From assembly GCA_947447665.1 (NCBI GenBank), contig CANFJX010000002.1, positions 62,001-126,000 of the forward strand: a stretch of DNA of 64,000 bases. Direction: 5' to 3'. The position numbers were made by a program, and so were the translations under genes. Source of the DNA: Bacteriovoracaceae bacterium (GTDB lineage Bacteria; Bdellovibrionota; UBA1018). The notes under the pieces are model-generated. The model was not told the origin of the DNA, searched no databases, and saw nothing but the letters and a program-made list of their open reading frames with translations. Shown one piece after another: positions 60,230 through 64,000 of this stretch. Each line of letters begins with the position of its first letter. Position 1 is the stretch's first letter.

Positions 60230-61088
60230 TCGACTTGCCTAGGTTGGAAGTAGCTTGATCGACCTCTTCAAAGCTAGGCCTGACAGACGGGGGGATGGAG
60301 CGCCTTGCAAACTCAACGCATACTTTTGCGGAGCAGTTTTTGGCAAAGGCGATCAGCGCAATTTTAACGACTTGGAGGTATTTCCCATCGTCGGCTATGA
60401 TGGACTCCATTTTTGCTGCCAAAGGCTGCATAAATCCATAGGATGCTAGAATTCCGAGAAAGGTTCCTACGAGGGCGGCCGCAACGCTGTGACCGATGAC
60501 CTCCTTACCTTGGGTCAATTTACCCATGGTAATAACAACGCCCAAGACGGCAGCGACGATTCCTAGTCCAGGCATCGCGTCCCCAATTCGGGTCACAGTG
60601 GAAGGAGCCAGGTGCTCTTGTTCGTGGGTTGAATTCAAGTCAGCGTCCATTAAGTCCTCAAGATCATAGGGACTGAGGCTTGAGCTGATTTGAACCTTAA
60701 GGGTGTCGCAGATAAAGTGAATGGCGTGGTGATTTTTTAGAACGGTGGGATATTTAGCGAAAATATCGCTCCCATCGGGCTTTTCGACATGGGCTTCAAT
60801 AGCGAGCGGGTTGGCCTTGGCTAGTTTTAGTAGGCTAAAGAGGAGAAGCAAGAGCTCAATGTATTCTGCAGTCGAAACACCCTCTTTTTTTGTGACCACT
60901 CCGAGCACCTGGCTGACGATATCCTTAATGAGAGAAACCGGCGAGGAAATGAGAAGGGAGCCTCCGGCTGCTCCTCCAATAATGAGGAGCTCGATCGGCT
61001 GTAGAAGAACGGCCAGGTGACCGCCCTCCATGAGGTAGCCTCCGAATACACAAACAATGACGATAAGAGCCCCAACGATTGAAAGCAT
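60222..61088 (-). CDS. motA: MotA, flagellar stator channel subunit
   Basis: 288 residues with four TM segments (IVGALIVIVCVFGGYLMEGG; LIIGGAAGGSLLISSPV; MPGLGIVAAVLGVVITMGKL; AAALVGTFLGILASYGFM). The conserved central helix-pair region (GVVITMG..., VGHSVAAALVGTFLGIL) is that of MotA/PomA. With MotB it conducts protons or sodium to turn the flagellum. It is first in the pair; a region with two inverted repeats separates it from the divergent pseudokinase gene. Confidence 0.93.
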   Translation of the reverse strand: MLSIVGALIVIVCVFGGYLMEGGHLAVLLQPIELLIIGGAAGGSLLISSPVSLIKDIVSQVLGVVTKKEGVSTAEYIELLLLLFSLLKLAKANPLAIEAHVEKPDGSDIFAKYPTVLKNHHAIHFICDTLKVQISSSLSPYDLEDLMDADLNSTHEQEHLAPSTVTRIGDAMPGLGIVAAVLGVVITMGKLTQGKEVIGHSVAAALVGTFLGILASYGFMQPLAAKMESIIADDGKYLQVVKIALIAFAKNCSAKVCVEFARRSIPPSVRPSFEEVDQATSNLGKSSG

Positions 61089-61180
61089 AGTGTGTTCGTA
61101 TCCCTTGTAGGCTTTTCGTCAGGAATTCGAAGTACTCAAGTGATCTTAACGATTGTAGTCATGTTTTAGTGGCTAGGGGA

Positions 61181-61203
61181 AGGTTAACGCAGTGCGTTAA
61201 CCT
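61181..61203. promoter_or_regulatory. Perfect 23-bp palindrome between motA and the pseudokinase gene
   Basis: AGGTTAACGCA at 61181-61191, a single G, and the exact reverse complement at 61193-61203. Such a near-perfect palindrome in a divergent intergenic region is a typical operator for a dimeric regulator; no known box matches in my memory. Confidence 0.65.
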
Positions 61204-61208
61204 ATGGT

Positions 61209-61233
61209 ACTCAATCACTTTATTTGATTGAGT
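61209..61233. promoter_or_regulatory. Second inverted repeat (9-bp arms) in the motA intergenic region
   Basis: ACTCAATCA at 61209-61217 and TGATTGAGT at 61225-61233 around a 7-base loop. It lies 6 bases after the 23-bp palindrome. It could be a second operator, or the hairpin of an RNA leader. Confidence 0.5.
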
Positions 61234-61351
61234 GAACCAAGATCAGGTTTTATTTTTTTATTTTTCGAAACCTTTCGTGCTATGAGACGTAATTCACTTG
61301 CAATTATGGGTTTCGTGGGGTCTTCGCCCCAGGCAAGCAAAAAGGAGAGTC

Positions 61352-62857
61352 ATGCTGAAGAAGGTTTACTTTTGGATTGTCATTGGTCTAGTGCTTGCGA
61401 TTGGCTCTGTTACCGCCATTCACTGGAACGCTCTGGAAGGAATTCGTCAAAGGACTGCCAAAGTGCTGCCACTTTATCAGCGATTGAAAACCTTGGAAAC
61501 TCTGAGTTTGAATTTGGAAAAGTACCGGAGAACGAGCTCTAGTTTCCGAAATCTTTCACCTGCCGAGATCCTCGAAGTGAAAGACCAATTAAGCAAAAAG
61601 TTCGATGATGGAATCTTTCAGTTGGATCGCCTGGATCCAGCCGCAGCAGATCAAGCGATGCACGCACAGCTGAAAAAGCAGCTCGATGGTCTTTTTGAGG
61701 CGATTGCTGAGGTGGAGCCGACCCTTTTTTCACGTGATGCCTATGTCAAGCCAGGGATTCAGACTCTTCATGACGATCTTGTAAAAACACTTTCCTCCCT
61801 GATCAAGAATACGGATACGCACGTCTCGAGCCTTCATCTTGAAGGGGGCGCTCCCGAGGAGTCTCGATCACTTGCGTTGCTCGTTACTGTGCAGCTCGTG
61901 ATTCTTGGTCTCAGTTTACTTCTGATTCTGAAAAACTATATTACCTACCAAAAACCTCTCAAGACTCTCCATCAGTATGCAAGTTTGTTAAAAGATGGAA
62001 AACAAGTGGATGAAGCGAACTGGAATTTCAAGGGTCTTTACGATGATATCCACAGTGTGCTGAGTAAGTTAGCAGTCGACGTCGATACCCTGGTCAAGAA
62101 CCGGCACCGTTTTATATTGGATGTGGTCGATGATCTGAAGGGTCCTTTAGAGATGCTCCGGGATGGGAAGCTCCTACTCGCTGTTGAAGGTCAGGGGGTC
62201 AGTGCTGATCAAAAGTTTCAAAGCCTCGATGCGGTTCGTCGGGGATTGGCTATTTTTTCCGGAAGCATGGATGATCTAAATGACATCGTGGGAATCAATC
62301 AGCTTCAGTCGCGTTTGGTCGAAAATACCGTGGATTTGTCTGAACTGCTTACAGACGTTTCCTCTGCTTTATTTGGAGCTGACTTCCAAAAACGGTTGCT
62401 CGTTACGGTTCCCCCGATCCCAGTTTGGGTAACGCTCGATGTGGGGAGATTTGAGCGGGCCCTTTTTCATGTGATCTCCAAGGTTGCTTCGACCGTCCCT
62501 CAGTCGAACCCGATTTCTATTTCGGTAAGTCATGGCAAAGGAAATTTTAGAGGGATTGAGCTAACCGTGCAGGGTTCTGAAAATGATCCGGTCGGAGTTC
62601 CCAATCAAAGTGGCCCGGATCAAGACCTTCTCAAGCACTGGATTAGCGAGCATGGCTTATCCATGAGGCTCATTCATAAGATGATCAAAGGTCACGGGGG
62701 TAGTATTACTGCTGCGGGTATCGTGGGGTCGAGCGTGAAGATTGTGATTCGAATTCCGCATGAGCGAGTGAGTTCAAATGGATTGATTGCACCACCGAGT
62801 GGTTTGGTTTTCAAGGCTCCTGTCCGAGAGGAGAAGGAGAATATCTCGGTTGGGTGA
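61352..62857 (+). CDS. Degenerate sensor histidine kinase (pseudokinase)
   Basis: 501 residues from the ATG at 61352, which has AAAGGAGAGT upstream; an earlier in-frame ATG at 61298 has none. TM helices near 7-25 and 185-205 enclose a helical periplasmic sensor domain. The dimerisation helix reads RFILDVVDDLKGPLEML, so the phosphorylated His of RFxxDVSHDLRTPL is replaced by Asp260. In the ATPase domain the N-box Asn is lost (FHVISKVAST) and the DxGxG box is not seen, while GLSMRLIHKMIKGHGGSI keeps the shape of the G2 region. It should not autophosphorylate; it may be a dead sensor or a scaffold. It is divergent from motA. Confidence 0.78.
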   Translation: MLKKVYFWIVIGLVLAIGSVTAIHWNALEGIRQRTAKVLPLYQRLKTLETLSLNLEKYRRTSSSFRNLSPAEILEVKDQLSKKFDDGIFQLDRLDPAAADQAMHAQLKKQLDGLFEAIAEVEPTLFSRDAYVKPGIQTLHDDLVKTLSSLIKNTDTHVSSLHLEGGAPEESRSLALLVTVQLVILGLSLLLILKNYITYQKPLKTLHQYASLLKDGKQVDEANWNFKGLYDDIHSVLSKLAVDVDTLVKNRHRFILDVVDDLKGPLEMLRDGKLLLAVEGQGVSADQKFQSLDAVRRGLAIFSGSMDDLNDIVGINQLQSRLVENTVDLSELLTDVSSALFGADFQKRLLVTVPPIPVWVTLDVGRFERALFHVISKVASTVPQSNPISISVSHGKGNFRGIELTVQGSENDPVGVPNQSGPDQDLLKHWISEHGLSMRLIHKMIKGHGGSITAAGIVGSSVKIVIRIPHERVSSNGLIAPPSGLVFKAPVREEKENISVG

Positions 62858-62870
62858 TGAGTAGGAAAAA

Positions 62871-62947
62871 TGGAGCGGGCTAAGGGGTTCGAACCCTCGA
62901 CCTCCACGTTGGCAACGTGGCGCTCTAGCCAACTGAGCTAAGCCCGC
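62871..62947 (-). tRNA. tRNA-Gly (GCC)
   Basis: The minus strand folds as a cloverleaf: acceptor GCGGGCT with AGCCCGC, D-arm GCTC/GAGC, anticodon stem CCACG/CGTGG with loop TTGCCAA (anticodon GCC, glycine) and T-loop TTCGAAC. The 3' CCA is encoded (62873-62871) after a T discriminator. It is convergent with the pseudokinase gene, 13 bases from its stop. Confidence 0.95.
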
Positions 62948-63061
62948 AATTGGAAATCAGCTAGACAGAAACGTTTTTTATCTGGATCGACTCAGATGGT
63001 CAAGATGTTTTCTGATAAAATCGTTGAATTTCTGGAGCGGGGGGCTACTATTAGTCCCAAG

Positions 63062-63607
63062 ATGAAGATCTATACTAAAACGGGTGACCAAGGCGAGACG
63101 GGGCTTCTAGGCGGAGTGAGGGTACCTAAGGACGACCTCAGAATTCGAACCTATGGCACGCTAGATGAACTCAATGCTATCCTTGGGATGGTCCTCTCGG
63201 AGCCTGGATTACAGGCCGAAGTGAAGGGGCGTCTGCTGAGGGTTCAGGGAGAGTTGTTTCAGCTCGGCGCTGAGTTAGCGACGCCGCGGAACAAAAAAAG
63301 CACCGGTGCTTTAATCGATCATCCTCATGTCCTGATGCTTGAGAAAGAAATTGATGCCATGGAGTTGGCATTAGCCCCTCTGCAGACATTTATCCTTCCA
63401 GGCGGGGTGGTTGCTTCAGCTCAAATTCATTTCGCTCGGACGGTAAGTCGGCGCGCTGAGCGAGAACTGATCACCTTACATCGGGCAGAGCCGGTGCGTA
63501 ACGTGGTACTTCAATACCTCAATCGTCTGAGCGATTATCTATTTGTGACCGCCCGTTTCGTCAATTGCGTGCAGGGGGGAGCCGAGACTCCTTGGTTGTC
63601 TCCCTAA
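63062..63607 (+). CDS. PduO-type cob(I)alamin adenosyltransferase
   Basis: 182 residues from the ATG at 63062, which gives the family start MKIYTKTGDQGETGLLGG; in-frame ATGs at 62996 and 63005 would add about 20 residues, and none has a clear ribosome site. Conserved motifs: RTYGTLDELNAILG, VQGELFQLGAEL, FILPGG, ARTVSRRAERELI, LNRLSDYLFVTARF. It transfers the adenosyl group of ATP to cob(I)alamin to make coenzyme B12. No B12-dependent enzyme is in the window. Confidence 0.93.
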   Translation: MKIYTKTGDQGETGLLGGVRVPKDDLRIRTYGTLDELNAILGMVLSEPGLQAEVKGRLLRVQGELFQLGAELATPRNKKSTGALIDHPHVLMLEKEIDAMELALAPLQTFILPGGVVASAQIHFARTVSRRAERELITLHRAEPVRNVVLQYLNRLSDYLFVTARFVNCVQGGAETPWLSP

Positions 63608-63717
63608 AATGGGTTCAGTTCTGGCTAAAAGAATGAGACTATCGAGAGACTAGCGGGCCACCGGATGGCTCACTAGTTGACCAATTTTTTATTGAACCGT
63701 CTCTGAGGGACACAAGG

Positions 63718-64000
63718 ATGAAGGATCTCAAGAATTCGAATATTAATTCATTAGAAGTAATTTTGACTCAGGCGCCTGATCCAAATTTAGGATTGGAGCG
63801 CAGGCAGGTGCCTCGAATGAGTCTAGGCTCTGAGCAATTTAAGATGATCGATACGGGGAGAGTTTTTTCCGTAGCGGATCTGTCTCGGACGGGTTTGGCG
63901 CTTTGGACATCGGATGCATCGGAGCTGGCTGAGTTCTCGGTGGGTATGAAGCTGGATGGCACACTCAAGGCCAGGGCAGAGAAGCTCTCGGTTCAGATAC
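63718..64000 (+). CDS. PilZ-domain protein, N-terminal part (cut by window end)
   Basis: 94 residues are visible and the frame stays open to the last base. GAGGGA lies 7 bases upstream of the ATG. The PilZ motifs are present: RRQVPR (RxxxR type, about residues 28-33) and VADLSRTGLAL (D/NxSxxG). It probably binds cyclic-di-GMP; the rest of the protein is outside the window. Confidence 0.82.
   Translation, partial: MKDLKNSNINSLEVILTQAPDPNLGLERRQVPRMSLGSEQFKMIDTGRVFSVADLSRTGLALWTSDASELAEFSVGMKLDGTLKARAEKLSVQI

Noticed and set aside
59447..61088. MotA/MotB as part of the gliding-type motor
   Set aside because: MotB has an OmpA-like peptidoglycan-binding domain and MotA has four TM segments, which is the flagellar stator form and unlike the TolQ/ExbD proteins at 41-43 kb.

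Overview
The window is one gene-dense stretch of a Gram-negative bacterial chromosome. Outer-membrane barrels, TolQ/ExbD motors, Sec-type lipoproteins, a type I exporter and flagellar MotA/MotB are all present. Several traits recall the Bdellovibrionota or other former deltaproteobacteria: a gliding-type TolQR/TPR/AgmX-PglI operon, an archaeal-type methionine adenosyltransferase, a MotB with an N-terminal HGHHGG run, and many secreted proteins with Ser/Thr/Pro linkers. That placement is inference from gene content; no rRNA or marker gene is available to fix it.

Layout. 1-2.9 kb: the end of a diheme cytochrome c and a secreted PQQ-type sugar dehydrogenase, probably redox partners, then a secreted FN3 protein. 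3.1-10.6 kb: an ebo (metabolite-traffic) cluster in the order small head gene, eboB, eboE, eboC, then an alkane-monooxygenase-like gene, eboF, eboD; no standard eboA is visible. A 620-base gap after eboC holds a bidirectional terminator and a likely decayed or short minus-strand gene. 10.8-14.2 kb: an S41 lipoprotein peptidase and the archaeal-type S-adenosylmethionine synthetase.

14.2-23.5 kb is a tight minus-strand carotenoid operon (lipocalin, TIGR01777-type epimerase, crtY, crtE, crtI, crtB, a 5-TM protein, a secreted protein, a CBS protein, a BON-SRPBCC protein). Next to it, 23.5-31.8 kb carries a DCC-family protein, a UbiB-type kinase, an FAD oxidoreductase, a photolyase, a second lipocalin, a phosphoribosyltransferase, a cytochrome P450 and a SCO protein. 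Together these look like a light and oxidative-stress protection island. No CarH/LitR regulator is in view.

32.0-45.4 kb: a minus-strand operon of eleven genes (45.4 to 33.3 kb) encoding a TolQ/ExbD motor, two large TPR proteins, an AgmX/PglI TonB-like protein, an outer-membrane barrel, a VWA lipoprotein and a GYF-PilZ-like protein, i.e. a gliding/envelope trafficking machine like the Glt-Agl system. It is followed by a degenerate VWA paralogue with a (TPTPSPTV)8 tail. 45.5-49.8 kb: a divergent surface module (TPR-barrel, FecR protein, lipoprotein). 49.7-54.2 kb: a ferritin-like/ATP-grasp fusion, lexA with an overlapping promoter/operator, and a secreted protein with RING- and IBR-like cysteine clusters. 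54.3-58.6 kb: an ABC/HlyD/TolC exporter. 58.7-64 kb: a GST, motA-motB, a pseudo-histidine kinase, tRNA-Gly, a cob(I)alamin adenosyltransferase and the start of a PilZ protein.

The most unusual items are the secreted RING/IBR-like protein, the ferritin-like/ATP-grasp fusion, the ebo cluster with an embedded AlkB-like enzyme, the gliding-type operon with its degenerate VWA paralogue, and the pseudokinase opposite the flagellar stator.
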